Part shown: one piece after another, positions 10,482 to 19,708 of the stretch | How the letters are laid out: each line of letters opens with the position of its first letter | Numbering within the stretch: position 1 is the stretch's first letter | DNA from: Sulfolobus sp. SCGC AB-777_G06 | Lineage (GTDB): Archaea > Thermoproteota > Thermoprotei_A > Sulfolobales > Sulfolobaceae | DNA: 42,104 nucleotides | Assembly (NCBI GenBank): GCA_003086555.1 | Contig: QEFN01000002.1 | Location: forward strand, 1-42,104 | Direction: 5' to 3' | Made by a program: the position numbers and the translations under genes | The notes under the pieces: model-generated | The model's input: only the letters and a program-made list of their open reading frames with translations | Databases searched by the model: none | What the model was told of the DNA's origin: nothing

Positions 10482-11203
10482 AATATTTCTTCTAATTCCT
10501 TTAGATTGTTTACGACGTAATCCGCATATAATTCGGCGTATTTAACTCGCCCTTTTCTATCAACAAGTATAGCTCTTAATCCAGCTTTTTTAGCTGCTAA
10601 ACAATCCTTTACTGGATCGTCGCCTACCATAACGCACGAACTAGTATTAAGTCCCATCTTTTCACAAGCAACTATAAACGGTTCTACATTAGGCTTAGGC
10701 TTGATATTATTTTCTCCTCCTATGATGATTATGTCGAAATAAGAAATTAGAGGAAACTTTGAAAGCCTTGATTTCTTATCTCCCCACTCTCCATCACTAT
10801 TTGTTATTATGCCTAGTTTGAAACCTTTCCTCTTTAAGTACTCAATAAGGTCTAATGCATCCTCGTAAGGCACGTTATTGGATGCAACACTCCAATAAAT
10901 TTGCGTCCATTCGTATAAATCCTCCATCCCTGCTTTGATTCCCAACCTATCTAAAGCTGTCTGCCACCATATTTTTCTGTCATAAACGCCTTCTTCATCT
11001 AAAGACTTAGCTATCTCAAAAACAACTTTCTTAATTTCATTTTTTTCAAGCTTACTATTTGAATAATTCTCTACTACGTAATTGTAAATATCATCTACTA
11101 CTTTCTGTAATGCTTCGTGTGATTTTTCCTCAAAAGAAACCAATGTATTATCAAAGTCGAAAAAAATAGCACTAGTATTTCTAAAAACGTTAATCTCTTC
11201 CAT
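10478..11203 (-). CDS. HAD-superfamily phosphatase
   Basis: 241 residues. All four HAD motifs are present: DFDNT at residues 16-20 (nucleophile Asp16, acid/base Asp18), TNSDG for motif II, the Lys in IKPKPNVEP for motif III, and VGDDPVKDCLAAKKAG for motif IV. A helical cap of about 80 residues between motifs I and II makes it a C1-capped small-molecule phosphatase of the phosphoglycolate-phosphatase type; the actual substrate is unknown. Its ATG follows the aEF-2 stop by 6 bases, so it is probably co-transcribed with the elongation factor. Confidence 0.85.
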   Translation of the reverse strand: MEEINVFRNTSAIFFDFDNTLVSFEEKSHEALQKVVDDIYNYVVENYSNSKLEKNEIKKVVFEIAKSLDEEGVYDRKIWWQTALDRLGIKAGMEDLYEWTQIYWSVASNNVPYEDALDLIEYLKRKGFKLGIITNSDGEWGDKKSRLSKFPLISYFDIIIIGGENNIKPKPNVEPFIVACEKMGLNTSSCVMVGDDPVKDCLAAKKAGLRAILVDRKGRVKYAELYADYVVNNLKELEEIF

Positions 11204-11209
11204 ATAAAA

Positions 11210-13423
11210 TCACGATAAGAAGTCCTCAACTTTAGGCAATTGCTTGGGCTTTCCTTTTCTCTCCCTTATTTTCATAACGATATCAGTTAGTAAGCTGTCT
11301 GGAACTGGAGCCCATCTGCTAAACTCAGTTCCCCAGAATGCTCTACCCGCACTTGCTGCTCTCAATTCACTGGCTAATTCGAAAGACTCTGATACTGGGA
11401 TCTCAGCGGTAATTCTCGCAACGTTTCCACTTTGAGTCATGTCAAGTACTTTTCCTCTTTTCCTAGTTATAACTCCAGATACATTACCTACGTACTCCAT
11501 TGGTACTCTTATGTCAAGCTTCTGTAAAGGTTCTAACAATGTGGGCTTAGCGGTTAGGAAGCCCGCGAAAATCGCATTTCTCACTGCTGGGTATAACTGA
11601 GCTGGGCCCCTATGGGCTGGGTCTTCATGTATTACTGCGTCGTGAAGCACTACTTTTACCCCTCTAACGGGTTCAAATGCTAATGGACCCTCTTTCATAG
11701 CTAGCCTATATCCTTGGATTATAGTGTCCATTACTTCTCTCAGGTGTTGTACACCACTGGTTGCATCAACGAAGACGTTTATGTTTTCATCAATTGCTAC
11801 TATCTTTTTAGCCTCGTCATAGTCCCAACCAGCATTATCTCTCAATATCTTAGCCATCTCTTTATTGTCCATATCCTCCTTTATTGTACCGTTCGCAATA
11901 AGCTCGATAGTCTCATTATTTAACGGCTCTACACTTATATACAACTTATTGTGCTTATTGGGCGACTTACCTTCAAACACTTGACTCTTAGCTCTTATGC
12001 TTTCTCTATAAACTATAATTGGTGGTGTTGTTACTACGTCTACACCGTAATTCTCTTTTAGTAGCTGTAACGATACTTCTAAATGAAGGAATCCCATACC
12101 TGAAAGCAAGTATTCGCCAGTCTCCTCATTAATTTTTACAACTAAGTTAGGGTCTTCAATACTTAGCTTTCTCAACGCATCAATCATCTTAGTTAAGTCT
12201 TTCGGATTCTTCGGTTCTACTGAAATAGTCACTACTGGCTCTGAAACGTAGTGTAGGCTCTCAAAGCTTCCAAAATTAGTGTCTTTGAACCTCACATCTA
12301 TTGCTGTCTCACCTGACCTCGCTGCGTCAAGACCTAGTGCAGCTGCAATGTTACCAGCTGGAATCTCTTCGGCTAATTCCCTCGTTGCACCCATGTAAAG
12401 GCTTACTTGTAAAACTCTTTGCTGCTTCTTAGCGTTCACAAGCCAGATTTCTTCTCCAGCTCTCAAAGTTCCTGAGAACACTCTACCAGTAGCAACAAGA
12501 CCGGCATGAGGATCAACTTTCATATCGTTGATCATGAGTACGATAGGTCCGTTAGGATCTGCATTGAGCATTGCCTTTACTAAATCATTGTCTAAGTCGC
12601 CTTTCCATATCTTCGGAATTCTATACTTCTGAGCCTCTCTCGGGTTCGGAACTAACCTAATTACAGTGTCTAAAAGAGCCTCATGTATGGGAGATTTTGT
12701 ACTTAATTCTTCGATCTTTGATTTATCTCCGCTTGAGTAAGCGTTTACTACATCACTGAATTTGACTCCCTTTTTAGCTGCCATAGGGACCGTGAATCCC
12801 CACTTATCCTTAGCTGAACCAAATACCACGTTACCTAGTTCTGGTCTAATTCTCCATTGCTCTTTAAATTCTGGTTCAGCATACATCTCTATTAAGTTGT
12901 TAACTTCCATTATCAGATCCGTAAGTTTCTTCTGAACTTCTTGAGGACTAAGTTTTAGCTCTTTTACCAATCTATCTACTTTGTTTATAAATAGAATAGG
13001 TCTTACCCTTTCTTCGAGGCTCTGCCTCAATACTGTTTCTGTCTGTGTCATTACTCCTTCTACTGCGTCAACAACAACAATGGATCCGTCTAAAACTCTA
13101 AGACTTCTAGTTACTCTACCGCTAAAATCTACGTGACCTGGTGTATCAATCAAGTTAATTACGTAACCTTTACCTTCAACCTCGTGGTAGAGGCTGACGT
13201 TAGCAGCCTTTACTGTGATACCTCTTTGTTGCTCTACAGATAGATAATCTAACGCTAATGCCTCGCCAGCAACTTTCTGGGAAATAATTCCTGATGCTGC
13301 TAATAATGTATCACTCGTTGTAGTTTTACCGTGATCTACATGAGCAATTATACCGATATTTCTAACTCTTGTTACATCTTTCATTAAAGACAGTACTTGT
13401 TCTACTGTCTTATAACGTGGCAA
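11210..13423 (-). CDS. fusA: Archaeal translation elongation factor 2 (aEF-2)
   Basis: 737 residues, full length. GTPase that drives translocation on the ribosome. GTP motifs are clear: AHVDHGKT (G1), QQRGITVKA (G2 region), DTPGHVDF (G3) and NKVD (G4). The domain IV tip carries [16 protein letters not shown], the region with the histidine modified to diphthamide. The start is TTG with a perfect GGTGAT 7 bases upstream. A TATA candidate lies about 43 bases before the start. HAD phosphatase follows 6 bases downstream. Antisense frames within it are shadows. Confidence 0.98.
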   Translation of the reverse strand: MPRYKTVEQVLSLMKDVTRVRNIGIIAHVDHGKTTTSDTLLAASGIISQKVAGEALALDYLSVEQQRGITVKAANVSLYHEVEGKGYVINLIDTPGHVDFSGRVTRSLRVLDGSIVVVDAVEGVMTQTETVLRQSLEERVRPILFINKVDRLVKELKLSPQEVQKKLTDLIMEVNNLIEMYAEPEFKEQWRIRPELGNVVFGSAKDKWGFTVPMAAKKGVKFSDVVNAYSSGDKSKIEELSTKSPIHEALLDTVIRLVPNPREAQKYRIPKIWKGDLDNDLVKAMLNADPNGPIVLMINDMKVDPHAGLVATGRVFSGTLRAGEEIWLVNAKKQQRVLQVSLYMGATRELAEEIPAGNIAAALGLDAARSGETAIDVRFKDTNFGSFESLHYVSEPVVTISVEPKNPKDLTKMIDALRKLSIEDPNLVVKINEETGEYLLSGMGFLHLEVSLQLLKENYGVDVVTTPPIIVYRESIRAKSQVFEGKSPNKHNKLYISVEPLNNETIELIANGTIKEDMDNKEMAKILRDNAGWDYDEAKKIVAIDENINVFVDATSGVQHLREVMDTIIQGYRLAMKEGPLAFEPVRGVKVVLHDAVIHEDPAHRGPAQLYPAVRNAIFAGFLTAKPTLLEPLQKLDIRVPMEYVGNVSGVITRKRGKVLDMTQSGNVARITAEIPVSESFELASELRAASAGRAFWGTEFSRWAPVPDSLLTDIVMKIRERKGKPKQLPKVEDFLS

Positions 13424-13463
13424 GGCTTATATCACCGTATTTAGTTAGTAAGTAATGAGTTTG

Positions 13464-13473
13464 AATATTAAAG
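13464..13473 (-). promoter_or_regulatory. TATA-like box of the aEF-2 promoter
   Basis: On the minus strand the run CTTTAATATT is centred about 45 bases before the aEF-2 TTG. A transcript starting 26-27 bases downstream would have a leader of roughly 17 bases containing the GGTGAT ribosome-binding core. This is a positional inference; AT richness gives alternatives nearby. Confidence 0.4.
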
Positions 13474-13540
13474 TGTATTGGGAGTTATACTTACGATAGT
13501 TTATAACTTTCTCAACTGTGAGAATAATTAATTAAAGTTC

Positions 13541-13553
13541 ATTGATTATCAAT
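13541..13553. repeat. 13-bp inverted repeat between divergent aEF-2 and trxB
   Basis: ATTGATTATCAAT is a perfect 6-bp inverted repeat around one central base. It lies in the 213-base region between two divergent genes, just upstream of the first copy of the duplicated trxB start segment. A second, 6-bp stem with a 4-base loop (TTCTCA ... TGAGAA) lies about 30 bases to its left. Either could be an operator, but no protein is linked to them. Confidence 0.35.
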
Positions 13554-13558
13554 TTTAC

Positions 13559-13650
13559 TCAATATATGAGCGAAAATATCCAATAAGATTGTTTCATAAA
13601 TTAAATTTTTATTATAAGAACTTACTTAATCAATATATGAGCGAAAATAT
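13559..13650 (+). repeat. 21-bp direct repeat duplicating the trxB start codon region
   Basis: An exact 21-base segment occurs at 13559-13579 and again at 13630-13650. It begins TCAATATATGAGCGAAAATA, so each copy carries an ATG followed by AGC GAA AAT. In the second copy this is the real trxB start (MSENIVYD). In the first copy the frame reads MSENIQ and stops. The copies are 71 bases apart. Confidence 0.9.
13606..13614 (+). promoter_or_regulatory. TATA-like box of trxB (leaderless)
   Basis: TTTTTATTA is centred 27 bases before the trxB ATG at 13637, which predicts transcription starting at the start codon itself. No Shine-Dalgarno core is seen before that ATG, in agreement with a leaderless message. 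Confidence 0.5.
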
Positions 13651-14632
13651 TGTATATGATGTGATCATAATTGGAGCCGGAATAGCAGGTTTGAGTGCAG
13701 CCCTTTATACAGCAAGACAGAAAATGAAGACATTAGTAGTGTCAAAAGATTTAGGAGGACAACTTACGTTGACCGAACTTATAGAGAATTATCCCGCAAT
13801 AGAGTCGTCTACCGGACTTGCCTTAGCTCAAAAAGTAGAGAAGCAGGCTAAAAAATTCGGGGCTACGTTTATTTACGGAGAAGAAATAAATAAGATCGAG
13901 AAAAAGGGAGATATTTTCTTAGTAAAGGGAATAAAAGGAGAGTATATAGCAAAGACTTTGATCCTTGCATTCGGTAAAACTCCTAGAGAACTCCAAGTGA
14001 AAGGAGAACAAGAATTTAAAGGAAAAGGTGTGTCATATTGTGCAATATGCGATGCCGCTTTCTTTAAAGACAAACCTGCGGCTGTAGTAGGTGAAGGAGA
14101 ACCGGGGTTAGAGGCGATAGAGTTACTTTCCAGATATGCAAAGCCAGCTTATTATATATCTAGATCCACGGTGTTAGTAGGTTCAGACGAAAATCTAGTT
14201 AAGGGTGTACTTAGTAACAATAATATAAAGTTATATTTAGGGTATACTGTAAAGGAAATACAAGGAGATCAGAAAGTTTCTAGAATAGTGATAAGTAACT
14301 TAAAAGACGGAAAGACTGAGGTGTTAGAGGTAGAAGGAGTTATTATCGAGATGGGTTACGAGCTGAGAACTGACTTTGTAAAAGATTTAGTGAAATTAAA
14401 TGATAAAGGAGAAATTATAGTTGATGAGCTAGGAAAAACAAGTATGGAGGGTGTATTTGCGGCTGGTGATGTGACATCAACTCCCTACAAACAAGCAGTA
14501 GTAGCAGCAGCGGAGGGAGTTAAGGCAGCCTTATCGGCATACAATTATCTTAGGAGTAAATCTGGCTTACCACCGGTCAATATTGATTGGAAGGCCGAGA
14601 AAAAGAAATTCAGTATGCAATTAAGATTGTAA
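13637..14632 (+). CDS. trxB: Thioredoxin reductase-like flavoprotein
   Basis: 331 residues from the ATG at 13637; the frame is open 16 codons further up, but homologous sequence begins with [13 protein letters not shown] and the TATA spacing supports this ATG. FAD-binding GAGIAG is at residues 13-18, the redox pair is CAIC at 135-138, and the C-terminal FAD motif is FAAGDVT. The second dinucleotide motif reads GEGEPGLEA (152-160) instead of the usual GGGxSAxE, and the HRR-type phosphate-binding patch is replaced by ISRST (174-178). NADPH use is therefore doubtful. It converges on xpf with one base between stops. Confidence 0.88.
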   Translation: MSENIVYDVIIIGAGIAGLSAALYTARQKMKTLVVSKDLGGQLTLTELIENYPAIESSTGLALAQKVEKQAKKFGATFIYGEEINKIEKKGDIFLVKGIKGEYIAKTLILAFGKTPRELQVKGEQEFKGKGVSYCAICDAAFFKDKPAAVVGEGEPGLEAIELLSRYAKPAYYISRSTVLVGSDENLVKGVLSNNNIKLYLGYTVKEIQGDQKVSRIVISNLKDGKTEVLEVEGVIIEMGYELRTDFVKDLVKLNDKGEIIVDELGKTSMEGVFAAGDVTSTPYKQAVVAAAEGVKAALSAYNYLRSKSGLPPVNIDWKAEKKKFSMQLRL

Positions 14633-14633
14633 C

Positions 14634-15341
14634 TTAGAGAAAATCTAATATCCCTCCTGATTTTTTCTCCTGCCTATTTTCGCTGTCAGCAACAACATAC
14701 TTTGTATGAAGAACTCTGTAAATTTCTTCAGCTCTTTTTCTGCTCCCTATGACTTTTTCCAGTTCTGTAATAGAGGCCTTACATAATCCTTCTATTGAAC
14801 CGAATTTTTCTAAAAGCTTAGGCGCTAATTTACTACCTACATGAGGCAAAGACTCCACGACGTATATTTGTATATCTTTCAAGCTCTCAAACTTAGGCTT
14901 ATCATGAAGATTGATGATACTTCTGTATCCATTATCTTGATGATTTACTACTTTATCAGCTAGTTTATATAGAATGTAAGCAGTATCTCTTTTGCTCGTA
15001 GAATAGATAATCCTAACTCCGTAGTCCACTAATGCAGATATAAGGGCAGCATTTATTGCATCCCATTTATCCGTAATATTTCTCACATAATCCAGCTTCC
15101 CTTCAACGAGTAAGAAGGGTTCTTCATAAGCTTCCTTCAGCCTTGACAACTGGTCGAAAAACCTCTTGTCATAAACTGAAGCTACTAAGTCAGAAACCGA
15201 CTTCCTTTCTACCCCGATCCTCTCGGATATCACATAATCTGCAACGCTTAAATTTTCTAAAACAACAACCACACCAAAATCTTTAAGAAGATCTGGAATC
15301 CCACTTTCCTTTTCCCTATAGTCTGCATAAATGCGTAACAC
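14634..15341 (-). CDS. xpf: XPF-type structure-specific endonuclease
   Basis: 235 residues, the short crenarchaeal form lacking the helicase domain of Hef. ERCC4 nuclease domain at about 1-140 with the active-site run GVERKSVSDL, followed by tandem helix-hairpin-helix DNA binding, including LPHVGSKLAPKLLEKFGSI. The C-terminus GGILDFL is a PCNA-interacting (PIP-like) peptide, in keeping with the PCNA-dependent Sulfolobus enzyme. It cuts 3' flaps and branched DNA in repair. The start is GTG. It lies 27 bases after prefoldin beta and is the last gene of the long minus-strand cluster. Confidence 0.95.
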   Translation of the reverse strand: MLRIYADYREKESGIPDLLKDFGVVVVLENLSVADYVISERIGVERKSVSDLVASVYDKRFFDQLSRLKEAYEEPFLLVEGKLDYVRNITDKWDAINAALISALVDYGVRIIYSTSKRDTAYILYKLADKVVNHQDNGYRSIINLHDKPKFESLKDIQIYVVESLPHVGSKLAPKLLEKFGSIEGLCKASITELEKVIGSRKRAEEIYRVLHTKYVVADSENRQEKKSGGILDFL

Positions 15342-15368
15342 AGTATAAAAAATCGTTGTAATGACTAC

Positions 15369-15746
15369 TTAAGCCTTTGGTACTCCACTGCCTTGTGGAT
15401 AATACTTAGCCATTAATTCGTTGACCTTCTTTTGCCTCTCTTCAAGTTGTGCTCTCAACTTAGCCTCTTGGTTCTGATAAGTCCTTGACCTTAACTCAAG
15501 TATAGTCTTCTGTTCGTCTAGTTCTTTCTGAATCTCATCTTTATTAACCTTAACTAATAAGTTTCCTACCATTTTATATATTATAGCATCGGAAGGTAGC
15601 TGAGTTAATTCTTGTAAAACTTTATTTACTTCACGTAATTGATTATCTATAACACTTTTCTCTGTTAACACTCTATTAAGTTGATCTTGTAATTGCTGAA
15701 GTTTTACGATCTCAGCCTTAAGCTCGGGGGGTATTCTTTCGGTCAT
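15369..15746 (-). CDS. pfdB: Prefoldin subunit beta
   Basis: 125 residues. Beta-type prefoldin: two long coiled-coil helices joined by a beta hairpin. The first helix ([20 protein letters not shown]) and the hairpin region ([20 protein letters not shown]) are visible, then the second helix to about residue 115. Prefoldin hexamers hand unfolded proteins to the thermosome. The gene overlaps the 3' end of pcc1 by 29 bases, which implies translational coupling. Placement beside pcc1 and the Brix gene is the usual crenarchaeal arrangement. Confidence 0.93.
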   Translation of the reverse strand: MTERIPPELKAEIVKLQQLQDQLNRVLTEKSVIDNQLREVNKVLQELTQLPSDAIIYKMVGNLLVKVNKDEIQKELDEQKTILELRSRTYQNQEAKLRAQLEERQKKVNELMAKYYPQGSGVPKA

Positions 15747-15984
15747 TATTTTTCACCTTGTTTAATGTCTCTATTATTGTGTATATCCAGGATATATAAG
15801 AGTTCATTATAGCTCTTCCCCTGCTTATCGAATTAGCACTTATTATAATAAGACTTTTATCCTTGTCAATATTTACTACTCTTTGGTCCACCTTCTCCAA
15901 TAATATCGAATTAAACAAAATTTTCCTCAAGCTATCATCTATATTCTCAAATTTGATTTCGATCAATACCTTCATTATAATCAA
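15718..15984 (-). CDS. pcc1: KEOPS complex subunit Pcc1-like
   Basis: 88 residues. Pcc1 is the small dimerising subunit of KEOPS, which makes the tRNA modification t6A. The sequence has the alternating strand pattern [11 protein letters not shown] ... [25 protein letters not shown], whose RAxxNSYxxW helix is the family signature. The ATG at 15975 (MKVLIEIKF) is an equally good start. It overlaps both neighbours, the Brix gene upstream and prefoldin beta downstream. No other KEOPS gene is in the window. Confidence 0.72.
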   Translation of the reverse strand: MIIMKVLIEIKFENIDDSLRKILFNSILLEKVDQRVVNIDKDKSLIIISANSISRGRAIMNSYISWIYTIIETLNKVKNNDRKNTPRA

Positions 15985-16495
15985 ACCTAATTATGGGACC
16001 TAAAATATCATTTTGGTTATCTAAGAACTTTACTTGATACAACTTCTTATTACCTTCAGTGATAATCGCCTCGCCATATGCATATGCATCACATGAAGAT
16101 ATCGAATAATAGCCTAAATCTAGTAACAATTTCTTTATTGTATCCTGTTCTATTGACCCTATACATCCTTTTCTTACTTTTTTTAAATCTTTTTCGACCT
16201 TTAGTATCTCTTTCCTCAATGTTACTCCTAAAATTCTAAGGTTATACTTTAAAGAAGAGGTATAAAGATCATAAACTAGAAAAAACCAAGGATTACCCTT
16301 TCTTATCCCAACAACCACAAGATACGATGCTTGAAAAAACTTGGCTTTCCTAAGAATTGCATCTAGGCTTTGTCTACCTCTGTTTATACGCTTTGAAAAA
16401 GGTATAACATCTTCGAGTTCATTCAAAAACGATCTAACTCTAACCGGGGCGTCTCTAGTAGACGTGAGAATAACTCTAGTACGGCGTATAAGCAA
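15947..16495 (-). CDS. Brix domain protein (Imp4-like rRNA biogenesis factor)
   Basis: 182 residues from TTG at 16495. Brix proteins bind pre-rRNA during ribosome assembly; archaeal single-domain members resemble Imp4. RRTRVILTSTRDAPVRVRSF followed by LNELEDVIPFSKRINRGRQS is the diagnostic N-terminus. The frame opens at a GTG at 16525, but that start lies far inside the eL43 gene and adds residues unlike the family, so the TTG giving MLIRRTRV is preferred; it still overlaps eL43 by 20 bases. Downstream it overlaps pcc1. Confidence 0.85.
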   Translation of the reverse strand: MLIRRTRVILTSTRDAPVRVRSFLNELEDVIPFSKRINRGRQSLDAILRKAKFFQASYLVVVGIRKGNPWFFLVYDLYTSSLKYNLRILGVTLRKEILKVEKDLKKVRKGCIGSIEQDTIKKLLLDLGYYSISSCDAYAYGEAIITEGNKKLYQVKFLDNQNDILGPIIRFDYNEGIDRNQI

Positions 16496-16688
16496 GCCCC
16501 GCCCACTTTGCGCCGCACTTCTCACAATACCATATACCGGCCGCTAACCTGACTACCTTACCGGTAGTTTTACACACAGGACATTGATGATCTTTATACC
16601 TTTTCTCCATTATTTCTTTCCACTTTTTCCTCAGCGATGATCCATATCTCGGTCCAAATCTACCTGCTATTCCGGTAACTTTCCCCAT
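16476..16688 (-). CDS. rpl37ae: Large ribosomal subunit protein eL43 (L37Ae)
   Basis: 70 residues, zinc-ribbon ribosomal protein of the 50S subunit. The four zinc ligands are in CPVC (about residues 36-39) and CEKC (54-57). GRFGPRYGSSLRKKWKEIM is the typical N-terminal helix. It follows Rrp42 by 14 bases and overlaps the Brix gene at its 3' end. Presence inside the exosome gene cluster is the conserved archaeal arrangement. Confidence 0.97.
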   Translation of the reverse strand: MGKVTGIAGRFGPRYGSSLRKKWKEIMEKRYKDHQCPVCKTTGKVVRLAAGIWYCEKCGAKWAGLAYTPY

Positions 16689-16702
16689 AGTTCTTCACAC
16701 TC

Positions 16703-17530
16703 TTAAAGGTTAAGGTACTTTTTAAGTTCTTCGAATAAATATTGAGCTGCACTCCTACTTATATTCTCCATCATATCTACATCTTGCAAAGTTAGACTAC
16801 CACTGAAGTTCTTCTGCATACCAACTATCCTACCATCTCTAGTATATGAGATTGATAACTTCACATCAGCTATACTTTCCTCATCAATGTTCGGATCTAC
16901 AATAATATGGTTTCCTATTTTCGCTGCAGTTACAGTAACAACTGGATAATTAATTGGAATAATATCAGTTTTTTCCTCTCTTATAATACGAACATTCTCT
17001 CCCTCTACCTCTATCTTAGGTAACTTTGTATTATACAACGCGGCTACTGAAGCTAAAGTACAAGCATCAAGTATATTTCCGTCATAGTTAAGTACATAGA
17101 CGTCAACCCATGCTGTCCATATTTTTTTACCAGGTATAATCACTAATTTTGATAGATCTACAGCCTTGGAATCCCTTAAACTTCTATCAACTACTCTTGC
17201 TAACTCAATAGCGTTCTCGTCTGGTGGGCCGGGTTCAAAAGTCTCATAAGCTAATGGTAATAACTCAACGTTAACGACCAAATTACCTTGATTTGGAGTA
17301 TCTGGAAATGGTTCCTCTTCTTCTAGTTTTACACCAGCTAAAACAGTAGTGTCACCTAACTTAACTAGAGCTGAGCCCTCAGCTTTTTTTGCATATCCCA
17401 AAGTTATCGAAAGTTTTCTATACTCGTTCAACTTTCTGCCGTCTATCCTGACTCCTCTATCTAATGCTGCTAGTATATTCTCCTTTTTAACAAACGGGAC
17501 TATATTTTGATTAGAAGGTGTAACTGACAT
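16703..17530 (-). CDS. rrp42: Exosome subunit Rrp42
   Basis: 275 residues, RNase PH fold. In the archaeal exosome Rrp42 is the non-catalytic half of the hexameric ring and pairs with Rrp41. Family blocks include GVRIDGRKLNEYRKLSITLG, GSALVKLGDTTVLAGVKLE and ELARVVDRSLRDSKAVDL. The active-site aspartates found in Rrp41 are not in the equivalent place. The ATG lies 5 bases after the Rrp41 stop, so the two partner subunits are translated from neighbouring frames of one message. Confidence 0.97.
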   Translation of the reverse strand: MSVTPSNQNIVPFVKKENILAALDRGVRIDGRKLNEYRKLSITLGYAKKAEGSALVKLGDTTVLAGVKLEEEEPFPDTPNQGNLVVNVELLPLAYETFEPGPPDENAIELARVVDRSLRDSKAVDLSKLVIIPGKKIWTAWVDVYVLNYDGNILDACTLASVAALYNTKLPKIEVEGENVRIIREEKTDIIPINYPVVTVTAAKIGNHIIVDPNIDEESIADVKLSISYTRDGRIVGMQKNFSGSLTLQDVDMMENISRSAAQYLFEELKKYLNL

Positions 17531-17535
17531 TTCTT

Positions 17536-18267
17536 TTACTCCTCCTTATATTCTGCGTACTTCTTCCTCAAAGCATCTTTTTGTAAATTATAAATAATAT
17601 TAATCCCTTTTTGAGCAAGCTCAAGACCTTTCCTAAACTCTTCAGGAGTCATATTACCGTTAAGTTGAAGCAAAGCTACTTGTCCTAGAGAGGGAAGCAT
17701 TGCGACAGGCATATCAGCTTCTCCCCACATATCTTCCGGCTCATTAAGATCTAAAACTATTATTCCATCAGCTTTTCCTACTGCCACTCCTGCTATCAAA
17801 TCCCTCAAAGGTATACCAGCATCAGCTAAAGCCATCGATGCTGCCATAAGAGACACTAACCTAGTTCCTGCATCTGCCTGTAAGACTTCCATAAAGACAT
17901 CTATAACTGTTCTCGGAAATAATTCGGTTAACACTGTAGACTCTAAAGCCTCTCTTATAACTTTAGATAACTCAATTTCACGTCTACTGGGTGCAGGATT
18001 TTTCCTCTCATCTGTCGAAAAAGGTGTCATATGATATCTTACTCTCAAAGATGCCCTATCTGGCAAAGCTAAATGCCTTGGGTGCATCTCCTTTGGTCCA
18101 TAAACCGCCGCTAGTACTTTGGTATTTCCCATTTCAAAAATAGCCGAACCATCTGCGTTTTTCAATACTCCCAATTCTATCTTTATAGGCCTCATTTCGT
18201 CAGGTCTTCTACCGTCAGTCCTTAGCCCATTTTCAAGTATTAGTCTTGGCTTCTGCACTTGCATCAT
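17536..18267 (-). CDS. rrp41: Exosome catalytic subunit Rrp41
   Basis: 243 residues from the ATG at 18267. Phosphorolytic 3'-5' exoribonuclease subunit of the exosome ring. The segment [19 protein letters not shown], the RNA-binding RRE region [18 protein letters not shown] and the catalytic acid region [15 protein letters not shown] are all present. The frame extends to a GTG at 18279, but the ATG has GGTGGGAG immediately upstream, so I take it. It overlaps the 3' end of rrp4 by 35 bases. Confidence 0.97.
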   Translation of the reverse strand: MMQVQKPRLILENGLRTDGRRPDEMRPIKIELGVLKNADGSAIFEMGNTKVLAAVYGPKEMHPRHLALPDRASLRVRYHMTPFSTDERKNPAPSRREIELSKVIREALESTVLTELFPRTVIDVFMEVLQADAGTRLVSLMAASMALADAGIPLRDLIAGVAVGKADGIIVLDLNEPEDMWGEADMPVAMLPSLGQVALLQLNGNMTPEEFRKGLELAQKGINIIYNLQKDALRKKYAEYKEE

Positions 18268-18988
18268 TTTTACTCCCACCTAATTTCTCTCTCAAATAAG
18301 CTCTTATTCTTTCTGTTAAGCCTTTTATATGCGACTCTGATTGAATGATGTTGATGGCACTTATTGCCGTTTCTTCACTTAAGCTATTTGCACATTTTAC
18401 GAGAATCCTACCATTCTGAGCTACTTGGATATCACAACCAGTCTCTGATGTTAAAACCTCTAACATACTCTTATTTTTACCTATAACTCTTGGTACTTTA
18501 GCAGGAGAGATCTCCACTATAACCCCAGAAGATATTCTACCCAATCCTTTACCTTTAACTGTTAAAACTGGATTAATTGTCCTATCATATGCTTCAACCT
18601 TTGCTAATATATAATCACCTATGTTTAGAAACCTCCTCAGATCTTCTCCTGGTGCTATTGCCCTTCCTAGCAAGGAAGACGCTGGTAAATAGGCAGAATA
18701 AAAAGATTTAATATCGACTACCCATCCATATATTTCTATGTCCTCGATCAAACCTATGACTGTATCCCCGATTCTAGGATAATAACGCTGACCCTCAAGA
18801 GGTATTACCTCGAAAATATTTCCTTCTTTTACGCTGAGAAGTCCCGTAATTGCCGAATAATACTTATTACCTATCTTGTAAAAATAAGGAGACCACGGAA
18901 CTTGGAATTCTCCTTCAGCTATCAAATCACCTGGTGTGACAATACTCCTATCTTGATAGAAAATTTTAGAACCTGAATTTTCTACCAT
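18233..18988 (-). CDS. rrp4: Exosome RNA-binding cap subunit Rrp4
   Basis: 251 residues. Rrp4 sits on top of the Rrp41/Rrp42 ring and threads RNA into it. Three parts are seen: an N-terminal domain with [15 protein letters not shown], an S1 domain at about 65-140 ([23 protein letters not shown]), and a KH domain ([22 protein letters not shown]) at about 165-220. The gene starts directly after the SBDS stop with no gap and overlaps rrp41, so all are co-translated. Confidence 0.97.
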   Translation of the reverse strand: MVENSGSKIFYQDRSIVTPGDLIAEGEFQVPWSPYFYKIGNKYYSAITGLLSVKEGNIFEVIPLEGQRYYPRIGDTVIGLIEDIEIYGWVVDIKSFYSAYLPASSLLGRAIAPGEDLRRFLNIGDYILAKVEAYDRTINPVLTVKGKGLGRISSGVIVEISPAKVPRVIGKNKSMLEVLTSETGCDIQVAQNGRILVKCANSLSEETAISAINIIQSESHIKGLTERIRAYLREKLGGSKNDASAEAKTNT

Positions 18989-19690
18989 CTATTTCACCTG
19001 GACAATTTTCACTTCAACCTCTCCTTTAGTTAGAGAATTTAGCTTATCTATAACTTCCTGTTGAGCACCAGCCGGTATCTCTATTTCAGCTACTAGTGTC
19101 CCATCTCCCAACCAATTAGTCTTCTTTACCTCTCCCAAATTATGTAACTGAGACTTAACCTTTGAACTGTATTTAGGATCTACTTTTATCTCAATTAAAG
19201 CCTTAGCTATCTTTATAGGAATTACTTTAGCTATTTCCTTTACAATCTGTAATGCTTGTCCCTCGACGTCCTTATTTGGATCGATTTGAACTTTAGCTTG
19301 TTCCATAGCCATTTCTATTCTAGTTCTAGGAATTGGTAAATTAGTTTTTGGATCTATCGCGTTCCTAGCTATATAATCTATCACTTGTTTCCTTTTATTC
19401 TCTAGTATTTCCTTTCTTTGTTCTGCCGTTAGCGGTATCTCACCTTTTAGTATTATCTGTTTAGCCACTTCTTCAAAATCAGTAGTACCAAATACTTTCT
19501 TTAGGGAAGAAGGTGATGCTTTCAAACCTTTTTTAACATCTTTATAAATAGTATCTGAAACGACTACGTCAGACAAGCTAACACTCTTCCCATTTCTTAA
19601 ATCCATAGCCTCTTTCGGTCTCACTAATATTTCAAACCTTTCTCCCCCGTGTTCGTATCTAGCAATAACCATTTCCTCCTTTTTCGTCAT
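18989..19690 (-). CDS. sdo1: SBDS ribosome maturation protein
   Basis: 233 residues, the archaeal SBDS/Sdo1 length. In eukaryotes SBDS with EFL1 releases eIF6 from the 60S subunit; archaeal proteins have the same three domains. Visible: N-terminal FYSH domain (VIARYEHGGERFEILVRPKEAM, LSDVVVSDTIYKD, RKGLKAS-type turn), the middle helical domain (LTAEQRKEILENKRKQVIDYIARNAIDP cut short here for length), and a ferredoxin-like C-terminal domain. It lies between psmA and rrp4, the conserved exosome-cluster position. Confidence 0.96.
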   Translation of the reverse strand: MTKKEEMVIARYEHGGERFEILVRPKEAMDLRNGKSVSLSDVVVSDTIYKDVKKGLKASPSSLKKVFGTTDFEEVAKQIILKGEIPLTAEQRKEILENKRKQVIDYIARNAIDPKTNLPIPRTRIEMAMEQAKVQIDPNKDVEGQALQIVKEIAKVIPIKIAKALIEIKVDPKYSSKVKSQLHNLGEVKKTNWLGDGTLVAEIEIPAGAQQEVIDKLNSLTKGEVEVKIVQVK

Positions 19691-19708
19691 ATATTTTTTA
19701 ACGCCCCC

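Noticed and set aside
11714..11923. 69-codon plus-strand open frame inside aEF-2
   Set aside because: Antisense shadow of a highly conserved gene, without its own start signals.
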